Positions 43,407-51,644 of a stretch of 64,000 bases of DNA are shown in pieces (the stretch's first letter is position 1; every line of letters starts with the position of its first letter). The translations under genes were made by a program, and so were the position numbers. Origin of the DNA: Actinacidiphila acidipaludis (lineage in GTDB: Bacteria > Actinomycetota > Actinomycetes > Streptomycetales > Streptomycetaceae); NCBI RefSeq assembly GCF_019890725.1, contig NZ_JAINZZ010000003.1:1-64000 (forward strand), in the 5' to 3' direction. The notes under the pieces are model-generated. The model did not search any database, had not been told where the DNA came from, and saw nothing but the letters and a program-made list of their open reading frames with translations.

Positions 43407-44195
43407 ATGTCCGCATTCAGTGAAGGCGCCCCCTGCTGGGCCGACGCCTCCCTGCCCGACCTGGAGGCCGGACGCCGCTTCTACGGCGAACTGCTCGGCT
43501 GGACGTTCCAGGACGCCGGCGAGGAGTTCGGCCACTACACGATGGCGATGCGCGACGGGAAGAACGTCGCCGCGATCATGCCGAAGATGGACCCCTCGAT
43601 GCCCACCGCCTGGAGCGTCTACCTGGCCACCGAGGACGCCGCCAAGGCCACCGCGAGGATCCGTGAGGCAGGCGGCCAGGTCGTCTTCGGCCCGGACGTC
43701 GTCGGCGACGTCGGCACCATGGCCGGCGCGGTCGACCCCGGCGGCTCCTTCTTCGGTCTCTGGCAGCCCCAGACCCACCCGGGCTTCGGCCTGGTCAACG
43801 AGCCCGGCGCGTTCTGCTGGGCCGAGAACCACACCCGTGACGCCGCGTCGGCCGACCCCTTCTACGAGTCGGTGTTCGGCTACCGCGGCCGGCAGATCGG
43901 CGACGGCACCCACTTCGACTACAAGGTGTGGAGCGTCGCCGGGCACGACGACCCCGTGGCGGCCCGGATGCGGCGCGACGACCTGCCCACCGACACCCCG
44001 TCCGCGTACCGCGTCTACTTCGTCGTCCCGGACTGCGACGCCGCGGCCGGCACGGTACGCGGCCTCGGCGGCCAGGTCCTCCAGGAACCGCAGGACTCAC
44101 CGTTCGGGCGCACGGCGGTCGTCACCGACGACCAGGGCGCGAACTTCGCGATCATCGACGTCACCCGCACCGTCGGCGCGCCTCCCGGCCAGTAG
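43407..44195 (+). CDS. kbpA: KbpA-like VOC/glyoxalase-family protein
   Basis: The 262-residue protein has two vicinal-oxygen-chelate domains (about residues 10-120 and 135-255), each with glyoxalase-like strands, for example GAPCWADASLPDLEAGRRFYG and GAFCWAENHTRDAASADPFYE. It lies just upstream of afsK. In S. coelicolor, KbpA binds AfsK and inhibits its autophosphorylation, and as I remember kbpA lies just beside afsK. The assignment rests on position and size. The ATG at 43407 follows GGGAGAGG. It could instead be an ordinary VOC-family enzyme. Confidence 0.7.
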   Translation: MSAFSEGAPCWADASLPDLEAGRRFYGELLGWTFQDAGEEFGHYTMAMRDGKNVAAIMPKMDPSMPTAWSVYLATEDAAKATARIREAGGQVVFGPDVVGDVGTMAGAVDPGGSFFGLWQPQTHPGFGLVNEPGAFCWAENHTRDAASADPFYESVFGYRGRQIGDGTHFDYKVWSVAGHDDPVAARMRRDDLPTDTPSAYRVYFVVPDCDAAAGTVRGLGGQVLQEPQDSPFGRTAVVTDDQGANFAIIDVTRTVGAPPGQ

Positions 44196-44224
44196 CCGCG
44201 GCCGCCCTCGCGCCCCGGCCCGAT

Positions 44225-44264
44225 CCCCTGCCGCCGTGCCGCTTTCGCGCCGCGGCGGCAGGGG
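44225..44264 (+). terminator. Hairpin terminator after KbpA-like gene
   Basis: CCCCTGCCGCCG (44225-44236) pairs with CGGCGGCAGGGG (44253-44264) around a 16-nt loop, 30 nt after the stop of the upstream gene. It would separate that transcript from afsK. Confidence 0.6.
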
Positions 44265-44461
44265 GATTCCGTCCCGCGGCGCGGGGGCGGATGATAACGA
44301 GTTCGGTCCGCGGGCGTGTCGTGGTGCCCCGGGTTAGCAACCGGCGTCCATCCCAGGAACAATCAGGCCCGTACCCTGGCGCGGGAGCATGCGACGGGCC
44401 GCAGGGGCCGGAAGCACGGGGAACGGCCGCGTAGGCGCGGGCACGGGGAGGTGACAGGGCA

Positions 44462-46903
44462 GTGGTCGAGCAGCTGAACCAGCACGACCCGAGACGTATC
44501 GGCCCTTTCGAGGTGCTGGGACGGCTCGGAGCCGGCGGTATGGGGCTGGTCTATCTCGCCCGCTCGGCATCCGGTCGCCGGGTGGCGATCAAGACGGTCC
44601 GCGCGGAACTCGCCGAGGACCAGCTCTTCCGGGTCCGCTTCACCCGTGAAGTGGAGGCGGCCCGGGCCGTCTCCGGCTTCTACACCGCGGCCGTGGTGGA
44701 CGCCGACCCGCGGGCGGCCGTGCCCTGGCTGGCGACCGCCTACGTCCCGGCGCCCTCGCTGGAAGAGATCGTCAACGAGTCGGGCCCGATGCCCGCCCAG
44801 GCCGTGCGCTGGCTGGCCGCCGGCATCGCCGAGGCGCTGCAGTCCATCCACGCGGCGGGCCTGGTGCACCGCGACATGAAGCCGTCCAACGTGCTGGTGG
44901 TCGAGGACGGCCCGCGCGTCATCGACTTCGGCATCGCCTCGGGCGTCTCCAACACCCGCCTGACGATGACCAACGTCGCCGTCGGCACGCCCGCCTACAT
45001 GTCGCCCGAGCAGGCCCGCGACTCGCGCAGCGTGCGCGGCGCCAGCGACATCTTCTCGCTCGGCTCGACCCTGGTCTTCGCCGCCACCGGGCACGCGCCG
45101 TTCCACGGCGCCAACCCGGTCGAGACGGTGTTCATGCTGCTGCGCGAGGGCCCGGACCTGAACGGGCTGCCGGACGAACTGCGCCCGCTCATCGAGTCCT
45201 GCATGCGCATGGAGGCCGAGCGCCGGCCCACCCCCGCCGACCTGCAGGCGCAGCTCGCCCCGCACCTGTTCTCGGCCGGCGACGACACCGGCACCGCCTC
45301 CGCGTGGCTGCCGCCCGGAGCGGTGGCCCTGATAGAGCAGCGACGCAGCGGACGCGGTGCCGTGCCCTCCGCCGCCGGCCGCGGCGCCCACGCCGCCGGG
45401 AACCGGCCCGCTCCCGCCCAGGCCTCCGGGCCGCAGGTGCCGGTGTCCGCGCCGCCCCCGCCCCAGTCGCCGCCGAGGCCCCAGCACGGCGGGCACGCCG
45501 CGGCCGCCGCCCTGGACGGCAACCACCGGGTCGCCGACCCCGCCGCGTCCGCGTCCCCCGTGCAGCTCGCGGGTTCGGCGCCGATCGGCCCCGGTCTTCG
45601 CGTCGCGGAGGTCGCCGAGCGCAAGGTGACGGCGGCTGCGCCGTCCGCCGGGACCGAGTGGGTCCGCCACCGGGCCGGCGCCCACCGCGCCGGCGACCCG
45701 GTGCCTCCGCCGGTGGCGGCGCCCGCGCCCGTACCCCCGCAGGCTCCGCCCACCGCGCCGCAGGGGGAGTGGCGGCCGTGGCGTTTCCGCATGTCGAACG
45801 ACGTGTGGGGCACTCCCGTGGTCTCCGACGGCCTGCTGTACGTCACGTCGTTCGAGGTGCACGCCCTCGACGTGGCCAGCGGCCGGCGCCAGTTCAAGAC
45901 GCGGGACGTGGCCTGGACAATGGCCGTCTCCGGCGGCCGTATCCACGCCTCCGACGGCCCCAGCCTGTTCGCCCTCGACGCGGCCGACGGCAGCGAGCGC
46001 TGGCGCACCTCCATCGACGGCTGGGTGTACGCGGTCCGCACCGACCCGCGCGGTGGCGGCACCGTCGTCACCGGTGTGCGCGGCGGCGGGGTCCAGGCGT
46101 GGGACGCCGCCCGCGGCGGCCTGCGCTGGGAGCGCAGTGGTGCGCAGACCGAGTTCGAGCAGCCGGACTCCGGCCCGACCGCCGTCGACGGCACCGTCTA
46201 CTACCAGGGCGGCGGCCTGCTGCGCGCGGTGGACGCGATGACCGGCGCCGAACGCTGGTCCTACCCGGTCGGAGAGCCCGGCGCCGCGGGGTCGGTGCCG
46301 ACCCGCCCGGTCGTCGCGGACGGCGTGGTCTACCTGACCGCCGGCACCCGCGTGCTGGCGCTGGACGCCCGGACCGGCGCCGAGCGCTGGCACTTCGAGG
46401 CGCCCGCGGTGATGTTCGCGCCGCCCGCCCACGTCCCGGGCGCCGGTGCGTCCGGCGGCGGGATCTACGTGACCGACCACCTGGGCACCGTGTACGCGCT
46501 GGATCCGGCCGACGGCCGGGACCGCTGGCGCGTCGCGACCGAGCCGCGCCAGTCACTCGAACCGGTGGTCGTGGCCGCCGGCGCCGTGCACCTGGGCGCG
46601 GGCAGCGCGCTGTACACCCTGGACGCCACGGCCGGCACGCCGCGCTGGCGGTTCGCCGCCCAGGGCGAGGTCGTGGGTTCACCGGCGGTCGCCGACGGGC
46701 GGGTGCACTTCGGGTCCAAGGACCACTGCCTGTACACGGTCGACGCGCAGGGCGGCCAGTTGCGCTGGCGGCTGGAGACGGGCGGCGAGATCACCGGCTC
46801 CCCGGTGGCCGCCGACAGCGTCGTCTACGCCTGCTCCAAGGACCGCTGCGTGTACGCGCTGGACGCGGCGAAGGGTACGGGGGCGGCGTCCCGCCGGGCC
46901 TGA
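44462..46903 (+). CDS. afsK: AfsK-type Ser/Thr protein kinase with beta-propeller
   Basis: The 813-residue product has a Hanks-type kinase domain (about residues 14-265). It carries a glycine loop GRLGAGGMG, Lys44 (VAIK), HRDMKPSN (136-143) and DFG (155-157). The activation loop TRLTMT places Thr168 exactly where AfsK of S. coelicolor is autophosphorylated. A Pro/Ala-rich linker (about 300-430) leads to a PQQ-like beta-propeller with repeated ALDAADG and YALDPADG blades. AfsK phosphorylates AfsR. The GTG follows GGGGAGGTG by about 10 nt. The neighbours (KbpA-like, AfsS-like, AfsR) confirm the locus. Confidence 0.92.
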   Translation: MVEQLNQHDPRRIGPFEVLGRLGAGGMGLVYLARSASGRRVAIKTVRAELAEDQLFRVRFTREVEAARAVSGFYTAAVVDADPRAAVPWLATAYVPAPSLEEIVNESGPMPAQAVRWLAAGIAEALQSIHAAGLVHRDMKPSNVLVVEDGPRVIDFGIASGVSNTRLTMTNVAVGTPAYMSPEQARDSRSVRGASDIFSLGSTLVFAATGHAPFHGANPVETVFMLLREGPDLNGLPDELRPLIESCMRMEAERRPTPADLQAQLAPHLFSAGDDTGTASAWLPPGAVALIEQRRSGRGAVPSAAGRGAHAAGNRPAPAQASGPQVPVSAPPPPQSPPRPQHGGHAAAAALDGNHRVADPAASASPVQLAGSAPIGPGLRVAEVAERKVTAAAPSAGTEWVRHRAGAHRAGDPVPPPVAAPAPVPPQAPPTAPQGEWRPWRFRMSNDVWGTPVVSDGLLYVTSFEVHALDVASGRRQFKTRDVAWTMAVSGGRIHASDGPSLFALDAADGSERWRTSIDGWVYAVRTDPRGGGTVVTGVRGGGVQAWDAARGGLRWERSGAQTEFEQPDSGPTAVDGTVYYQGGGLLRAVDAMTGAERWSYPVGEPGAAGSVPTRPVVADGVVYLTAGTRVLALDARTGAERWHFEAPAVMFAPPAHVPGAGASGGGIYVTDHLGTVYALDPADGRDRWRVATEPRQSLEPVVVAAGAVHLGAGSALYTLDATAGTPRWRFAAQGEVVGSPAVADGRVHFGSKDHCLYTVDAQGGQLRWRLETGGEITGSPVAADSVVYACSKDRCVYALDAAKGTGAASRRA

Positions 46904-46936
46904 CGCCGCGTGGTCCGGCCGGCTTGGTGTGCCCGG

Positions 46937-46991
46937 CCTGACGAGGTGCGGTGCCGGGCCTGACGAGGTGTGGTGCCGACCTGACGAGGTG
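46937..46991. repeat. Triplicated 12-bp repeat after afsK
   Basis: CCTGACGAGGTG occurs at 46937, 46959 and 46980, in a 21-22-bp tandem unit, in the gap between the convergent afsK and membrane-protein genes. Confidence 0.85.
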
Positions 46992-47013
46992 TCGTCCGCG
47001 GTGGGCCCGCCGG

Positions 47014-47700
47014 TCACCGGCCGGGTGGCGGCGGTTCGTACGGGGGCGGCTCGTATTCGGGATCCGGTTCGTATCCCGGTTCCGGTTCGTATTCGGGATG
47101 CGGTTCGTAGCCGGAGTGCGGTTCGTGGCCCGGCTGCGGCTTGGCGTACGGGTCGAGGTCCGGCAGCTCGTACGTGGGCGGTGCGGCGTAGGGGTCGGGC
47201 GGTATGGACGGTGGCAGGGGCCGGTCGTGCGACGGTTCGGCGCCGTCACGGTCGAGGGGCACGTCGGGCTGGGCGTAGTGCAGCGGCCGGTTGCGGCCGG
47301 GCAGCACGACCGCGGCCGCGCACAGCAGCAGTCCGCCGAGCACCGCGAACGCGACTCCGGTGTCGAGGCCGTTGCCGCCCGCGGTCAGGGAGTGCGAGAA
47401 CTGCGCCTGGCGGACCATCCACAGCACGGTGAATCCCAGCACGATGACCCCGGCGAGCGCGATCACCAGGCGCGAGCGCAGGAGCACCCCGAGCACGGTC
47501 AGCAGGGCCGCGAAGAGCATGGGCAGGAAGAGGGAGCCGAGCAGCGCCGCACCGTGCGGGGTGACCCCGACGCCGGTGAAGAGATCGTCCACCCGGATAC
47601 CTGAACCGTGACGCCCGCCGTACCACGCACGGAAGGGGCTCCAGACGGCCGCCACCGCCCCGGCCAGCGCGAGCAGAGATCCCAGCATCGTGCGGAACAT
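47014..47700 (-). CDS. Membrane protein with Pro/Tyr/Glu-rich repeat tail
   Basis: The 228-residue product has four transmembrane helices (about residues 5-22, 50-72, 76-95 and 115-135) and an about 90-residue cytoplasmic tail. The tail ends in degenerate six-residue repeats (YEPxPx, about residues 188-222) encoded by an 18-bp tandem repeat. It lies between afsK and afsS, the position of an uncharacterised gene in the S. coelicolor locus. Tyr/Pro-rich tails may be phosphorylated or bind partners, which is speculative. It could vary in length by repeat slippage. Confidence 0.78.
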   Translation of the reverse strand: MFRTMLGSLLALAGAVAAVWSPFRAWYGGRHGSGIRVDDLFTGVGVTPHGAALLGSLFLPMLFAALLTVLGVLLRSRLVIALAGVIVLGFTVLWMVRQAQFSHSLTAGGNGLDTGVAFAVLGGLLLCAAAVVLPGRNRPLHYAQPDVPLDRDGAEPSHDRPLPPSIPPDPYAAPPTYELPDLDPYAKPQPGHEPHSGYEPHPEYEPEPGYEPDPEYEPPPYEPPPPGR

Positions 47701-47866
47701 CGGGTTCCATCACCTCGCGTCGGCCCGCTCGGCCCCCTCGGGGCCGACGCTACGCCCGGGGCCGTGTCGTTGCCAGGCGAGCGGAGGCCGCCGGGTCGGG
47801 GCCCCGCCGCCCTCATGTGCGGCCGCTACCGCCGTGTCGTGCGACGACGTCCCGCCCGCGGAAAAC

Positions 47867-47905
47867 GGACCGGCCGCAGCGCCCCCTCCGCGCTGCGGCC
47901 GGTCC
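47867..47905 (-). terminator. Intrinsic terminator downstream of afsS
   Basis: GGACCGGCCGCAGCG (47867-47881) pairs perfectly with CGCTGCGGCCGGTCC (47891-47905) around a 9-nt loop. On the minus strand it lies 300 bp beyond the AfsS stop and ends the afsR-afsS direction of transcription. Confidence 0.75.
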
Positions 47906-47985
47906 TTTCGCCCACCGCGGGCGGCCATGTCCCCCTGGCCGCACCGCGTTCCCCCTGGGCGCCCCTGCGGTTCCCCCATCCCCGT

Positions 47986-48084
47986 GGTATCCCCCTGGTC
48001 GTTCCCCCGGGTCCCCGTGGTTTCCCCCTGGTCGTTCCCCGGGGTCCCCGTGGTTTCCCCCTGGTCGTTCCCCCGGTCGTGACC
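47986..48084. repeat. 33-bp tandem repeat
   Basis: Three 33-bp units, beginning GGTATCCCCC or GGTTTCCCCC, start at 47986, 48019 and 48052; the last is degenerate. The sequence is C-rich on the plus strand. Confidence 0.85.
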
Positions 48085-48213
48085 CCCCGGTCACGCCCCC
48101 CGTTCCCCCTGCTGTGGTCCCCCTGTCTGGTTCCCCCTGAGCCCCCCTGCCCGTCCCCACGAGCCGGGGTGACCGGCCGGGCCCGCTTGTCGCGGACTCC
48201 GGTCAGATCGAGG

Positions 48214-48378
48214 TCAGGCCGGCTCGTCCGTGACGTGGAAGTTGTCGGGGTTCACCACGGCGGCCTTGGCCTCGGTCAGGAGACCGTCGGGCGCGGTGGC
48301 CGGCTCGTCGGTGACGTGGAAGTTGTCCGGGTCGACCTGACCGTCCTGCTTGGGCGGCTGCGGAACTGAGGTGGTCAT
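48214..48378 (-). CDS. afsS: AfsS-like small regulatory protein with duplicated 13-residue motif
   Basis: This 54-residue protein sits directly downstream of afsR on the same strand, the position of afsS. AfsS is a small activator of antibiotic production whose known S. coelicolor form (63 residues) contains repeats of the type T-x-D-N-H-M-P-x-P-P. Here two nearly identical 13-mers, V-(D/N)-PDNFHVTDEPA, occupy residues 15-27 and 42-54, keeping the D-N core but changing the rest. GGAGAG lies 6 nt upstream of the ATG. Identity as afsS is inferred from position, size and repeat architecture. No Cys, membrane or signal segment is present. Confidence 0.72.
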   Translation of the reverse strand: MTTSVPQPPKQDGQVDPDNFHVTDEPATAPDGLLTEAKAAVVNPDNFHVTDEPA

Positions 48379-48710
48379 CGTGCTCTCCTGTGCTCTTGGG
48401 GACGTGCTGGTGACGCTCGCCCGGTGGGGACGTATTGCATGGGGCCCGCCCGGCGGCGACCCCCGTGCGCCACCAGGCGGGCGGCTCGTGCAGTGATGGA
48501 ATCGTGGCATCCTCCGATAATCAACCGATAAACGCCCACGACCCGGAATCACCTGCAGGTATGAGCACTTCATATGACCTACGGCTGGCGTTGCGGAGGA
48601 CGGCCGGCAGACGGCGGAAGAACGCGGCACGGAAGGGGCGATGGCGCCTCGTCGCCGGACACACGCCCCCGGCCCCCGAACCTCTGCCGACGGTCACTTC
48701 GGACGAACCG
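48379..48710. promoter_or_regulatory. afsR-afsS intergenic region
   Basis: This 332-bp gap holds the afsS promoter region: the direct heptamers listed next and an about 115-nt leader. A 54-codon open frame on the plus strand (48561-48725) runs antisense into the 3' end of afsR; it is basic but unsupported. Confidence 0.6.
48500..48531 (-). promoter_or_regulatory. Candidate AfsR (SARP) box upstream of afsS
   Basis: On the minus strand TTATCGG occurs at 48531-48525 and again at 48520-48514, exactly 11 bp apart. SARP regulators bind heptamer direct repeats spaced by 11 bp next to the -10. Eight bases after the second heptamer lies a weak -10-like ACGATT (48505-48500). It sits about 130 bp upstream of the afsS ATG. 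Confidence 0.55.
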
Positions 48711-51644
48711 TCACACCGCCGCTGAGGACTCGGGCTGACCACCGAGCAGCAGGCGGACCTCCTGCGCCTCGGGCGAGCCCAGGGCCGTGTAGATGTTCAG
48801 GGCGTCGTGCCAGCAGGCGTCGGCACGGACGGACTGGCCCATGCCCGCGAGCGCCCGGCCCAGCACGGTCAGGGCGTTGGCGACGCGCCACTCGCCGCCG
48901 ACCTCGCGCAGGATGATCAGGGCCTGTTCGGCGTGCGCGACCGACTGCCGCCAGTTGCGGGCGGCGAGATGGGCGTCGGCGAGGCGGAACAGGGCCATGC
49001 CTTCCCAGAGTTGCTGCCGCGCGTCACGGAAGATGGCCAGCGCCTCGGTCAGGCTGACCACCGCCTCGTCCAGCCGCCCGGCCGCGGTGAAGGCGGTGCC
49101 CATGGCGTAGAGGCCGTTGCCGAGGCGGAAGCCGGCGCGCAGGTGGCGGTAGATGGTGACGACTTGTTCGGTGGCGGCCAGGGCGGCGTCGGTGTCGCCG
49201 AGTTCGATCTGGGCGCGGGCGAGGTTGCTGAGGGCGGCGGCCTCGCCGTGGCGGTTGCCGTCGGCCCGGAAGGCCTCCAGGGCGTGCTGGAGGTACTGGG
49301 CGCACTCCTCGAAGCGGCGGCCGTAGATGGCGATGATGCCGCGCAGATTCGGCGCGTAGCTGCACGTCATGGGGTCTTCCGCGGCCAGGCCCTGAACCAT
49401 GGCCAGCTGGGTCTCGACCTCGGCTTCGTCGAACCGGCCGGTCATGCAGAGCAGTTGACCGAGCCAGATCCTGCCGCGGCCCTCGACCAGCGCGTCACCG
49501 CAGTCGTGCGCGGTGGTCACCAGCGCGCGGGCGGCCTGCTCGTACTGCCGGGCGTGGATCCCGGACTCCATCAGGTCCTGGGTGGCCAGCAGCAGGTCGA
49601 CCGCGCGGCGCATCGGCCCCTGGCAGCCGCCGCCGGCCGCCTGCTGCACCGCCGCCAGCAGACCCTGCGCCTCGCTGAACAGCCACTCCAGGGCCTCGTC
49701 GCGGGAGCCGAAGACCAGTCCCGGCCGCGCGACCGCCGCGAGGTGGTCCAGCACGCGGTCGCCGGGGTTCTCCAGCTCGTACACGCACGCCGCCGACGCC
49801 AGGTAGAAGTCCAGCAGCCGTGACAGCGCCGCGCAGCGGCTGTCGTCGCTCTCGTCGTGCTCGGCCCGCTCCCGCGCGTACAGGCGCAGCAGGTCGTGGA
49901 AGCGGTAGCGGGCCGGCGCCGCGGACTCGATCAGGCTGATGTCGACCAGCGCCTCCAGCAGCTCCTCGGTCTCGTACGGGTCCAGGTCCAGCACCGCGGC
50001 CGCCGCGTCCAGCGAGATGTCGGGGCCCTCGGGCAGCGACAGCAGCCGGAACGCCCGCGCCTGGGCCGGCGACAGATGCCCGTACCCCAGGGCGAAGGTG
50101 GCCTTGACCGCCAGGTCCCCGGCCCGCAACTCGTCCAGCCGCCGCCGCTGGTCGGCCAGCTTGCGGGCCAGCACGGACACCGTCCACGTCCGCCGCGCCG
50201 CCAGCCGCGCGGCCGCGATCCGGATCGCCAACGGCAGGAACCCGCAGGCCCCCACCACGTCCAGAGCGGCCTGCCGTTCCCCGGCCACCCGCTCCTCTCC
50301 CACGATCCGGGAGAACAACTGGAGAGCTTCCTCGGGCGACATCACGTCCAGGTCGACCAGATGCGCACCCGCCAGGTCCACCATGCGCACCCGGCTGGTC
50401 ACCAGCGCCGCACACCCCGGGGTCCCCGGCAGCAACGGCCGTACCTGCGCCGCGTCATAGGCGTTGTCCAGCAGTGTCAGCACCCGGCGCCCGTCCAGCG
50501 TCGAGCGGTACAACGCCGCACGCTCCGCCAGCGTCTCGGGGATCGCCGAGTTCGGCACGCCCAACGCCCGCAGGAACCCGCCCAGCACCGCCTCCGGCTC
50601 GGCCGGCCGCGCCTCCGTCCCCTGGAGATCCACGTACAACTGCCCGTCCGGGAAGGCCTCCCGCGCACTGTGCGCGACGTGCACCGCCAACGTCGTCTTG
50701 CCGACACCGCCGATACCCGCGACAGCGGAGACCGCCATCACACCGGACTCCGAGGACGCTTCCGCGAGTTGATCGCCGAGTTCGCGGACCATCGCCAGCC
50801 GCCCGGTGAAGTCGGCGACCGTGGCGGGAAGTTGTGCCGGACGGGGGAAGTCCGGGATGCCGTGACCGGTGCCGCTGGGGGCGGCGAGCGAGGCGTCCGC
50901 CTCGAGGATGCGCTGGTGCAGGTCGCTGAGTTCGACGGAGGGGTCGATGCCCAGTTCCTCGGCGAGCAGGCGGCGGGTGTCGGCGTAGACGCCGAGTGCC
51001 TCGGCCTGGCGGCCGCTGCGGTAGAGGGCGAGCATCAGCAGGGCGCGCAGGCGTTCGCGCAGCGGGTGTTCCGCGGAGAGCGCGGTGAGTTCGGAGACCG
51101 CCTCGACGTGCGCGCCGAGTTCGAGGTCGAGTTCGAGGCGCGCTTCGAGCAGCCCGAGGTACCACTCGGCGAGCCGGCTGCGCTGCATCTCGGCGTAGGG
51201 GCCGGGGAGTCCGGCGAGCGGTTCGCCGTGCCACAGGGCCAGGGCGGAGCCGAGCAGCTCACGGGCCCGCGCCGGGTCGCTCGCGCGGTTCTTCTCGGCC
51301 TCGGCGGTGAGCCGTTCGACGACCGTGTGGTCCAGGGCGTCGGCCGCGACGCGCAGCGCGTAGCCGCCGGAGTCGGTGACCAGGGCCTCGGGGCCGAGCG
51401 CCTTGCGCAGCCGGAACGCGTACGAACGCAAGGCCGCCAGCGCCGTGTTGGGCGGGCTCTCGCCCCACACGGCGTCGAGGAGTTCGGACGCGGTGGCCGT
51501 GCGGCCGCCGCGCAGCAGGAGGGCGGCGAGCAGCGCGCGCTGCTGCGGGGCGCCGGTACCGATCGGCTCGTCGCCGCGCCAGGCGCGCACCGGGCCGAGG
51601 ACCGCGAACCGCAGGCCCGAGCCCGGCTCCGTCCTGCTTACCAT
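48711..51644 (-). CDS. afsR: AfsR-type SARP regulator with NB-ARC and TPR domains
   Basis: The 977-residue product has a winged helix (about 12-105, FAVLGPVRAWRGDEPIGTGAP and ALRSYAFRLRKALG), a BTAD domain (about 110-255), an NB-ARC ATPase with P-loop GIGGVGKTTLA (about 310-320) and TLLDNAYD, and TPR-type repeats in the C-terminal third. In S. coelicolor AfsR is phosphorylated by AfsK, binds the afsS promoter and activates antibiotic production; its length there is 993. GGGGG lies 7 nt before the ATG at 51644. Together with afsS and afsK this identifies the locus. Confidence 0.93.
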   Translation of the reverse strand: MVSRTEPGSGLRFAVLGPVRAWRGDEPIGTGAPQQRALLAALLLRGGRTATASELLDAVWGESPPNTALAALRSYAFRLRKALGPEALVTDSGGYALRVAADALDHTVVERLTAEAEKNRASDPARARELLGSALALWHGEPLAGLPGPYAEMQRSRLAEWYLGLLEARLELDLELGAHVEAVSELTALSAEHPLRERLRALLMLALYRSGRQAEALGVYADTRRLLAEELGIDPSVELSDLHQRILEADASLAAPSGTGHGIPDFPRPAQLPATVADFTGRLAMVRELGDQLAEASSESGVMAVSAVAGIGGVGKTTLAVHVAHSAREAFPDGQLYVDLQGTEARPAEPEAVLGGFLRALGVPNSAIPETLAERAALYRSTLDGRRVLTLLDNAYDAAQVRPLLPGTPGCAALVTSRVRMVDLAGAHLVDLDVMSPEEALQLFSRIVGEERVAGERQAALDVVGACGFLPLAIRIAAARLAARRTWTVSVLARKLADQRRRLDELRAGDLAVKATFALGYGHLSPAQARAFRLLSLPEGPDISLDAAAAVLDLDPYETEELLEALVDISLIESAAPARYRFHDLLRLYARERAEHDESDDSRCAALSRLLDFYLASAACVYELENPGDRVLDHLAAVARPGLVFGSRDEALEWLFSEAQGLLAAVQQAAGGGCQGPMRRAVDLLLATQDLMESGIHARQYEQAARALVTTAHDCGDALVEGRGRIWLGQLLCMTGRFDEAEVETQLAMVQGLAAEDPMTCSYAPNLRGIIAIYGRRFEECAQYLQHALEAFRADGNRHGEAAALSNLARAQIELGDTDAALAATEQVVTIYRHLRAGFRLGNGLYAMGTAFTAAGRLDEAVVSLTEALAIFRDARQQLWEGMALFRLADAHLAARNWRQSVAHAEQALIILREVGGEWRVANALTVLGRALAGMGQSVRADACWHDALNIYTALGSPEAQEVRLLLGGQPESSAAV

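Larger units (their letters stand above)
47701..48213. other. Gene-free stretch with terminator and 33-bp repeats
   Basis: This 513-bp gap lies between the membrane-protein gene and afsS. It contains a hairpin (47867-47905) and three 33-bp units (47986-48084). Open frames here are repetitive and Pro- or Gly-rich, and overlap the hairpin, so I do not call them genes. Confidence 0.6.

Noticed and set aside
43109..43408. Minus-strand 99-codon open frame in the TetR-KbpA gap
   Set aside because: Poor codon bias, low GC at third positions and no similarity; the region looks regulatory.
47813..48160. Collagen-like 115-codon gene on the minus strand
   Set aside because: It consists of the 33-bp repeat read as GDPGERPGGNH and overlaps a hairpin; no ribosome binding site is visible.
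48214..48378. RiPP precursor with repeated core peptides
   Set aside because: The repeat fits such a precursor superficially, but no lanthionine, graspetide, lasso or other modifying enzyme is nearby and the position matches afsS.
48561..48725. Small basic antisense gene in the afsR-afsS gap
   Set aside because: It has an ATG but no good ribosome binding site, overlaps the 3' end of afsR and shows no recognised family.
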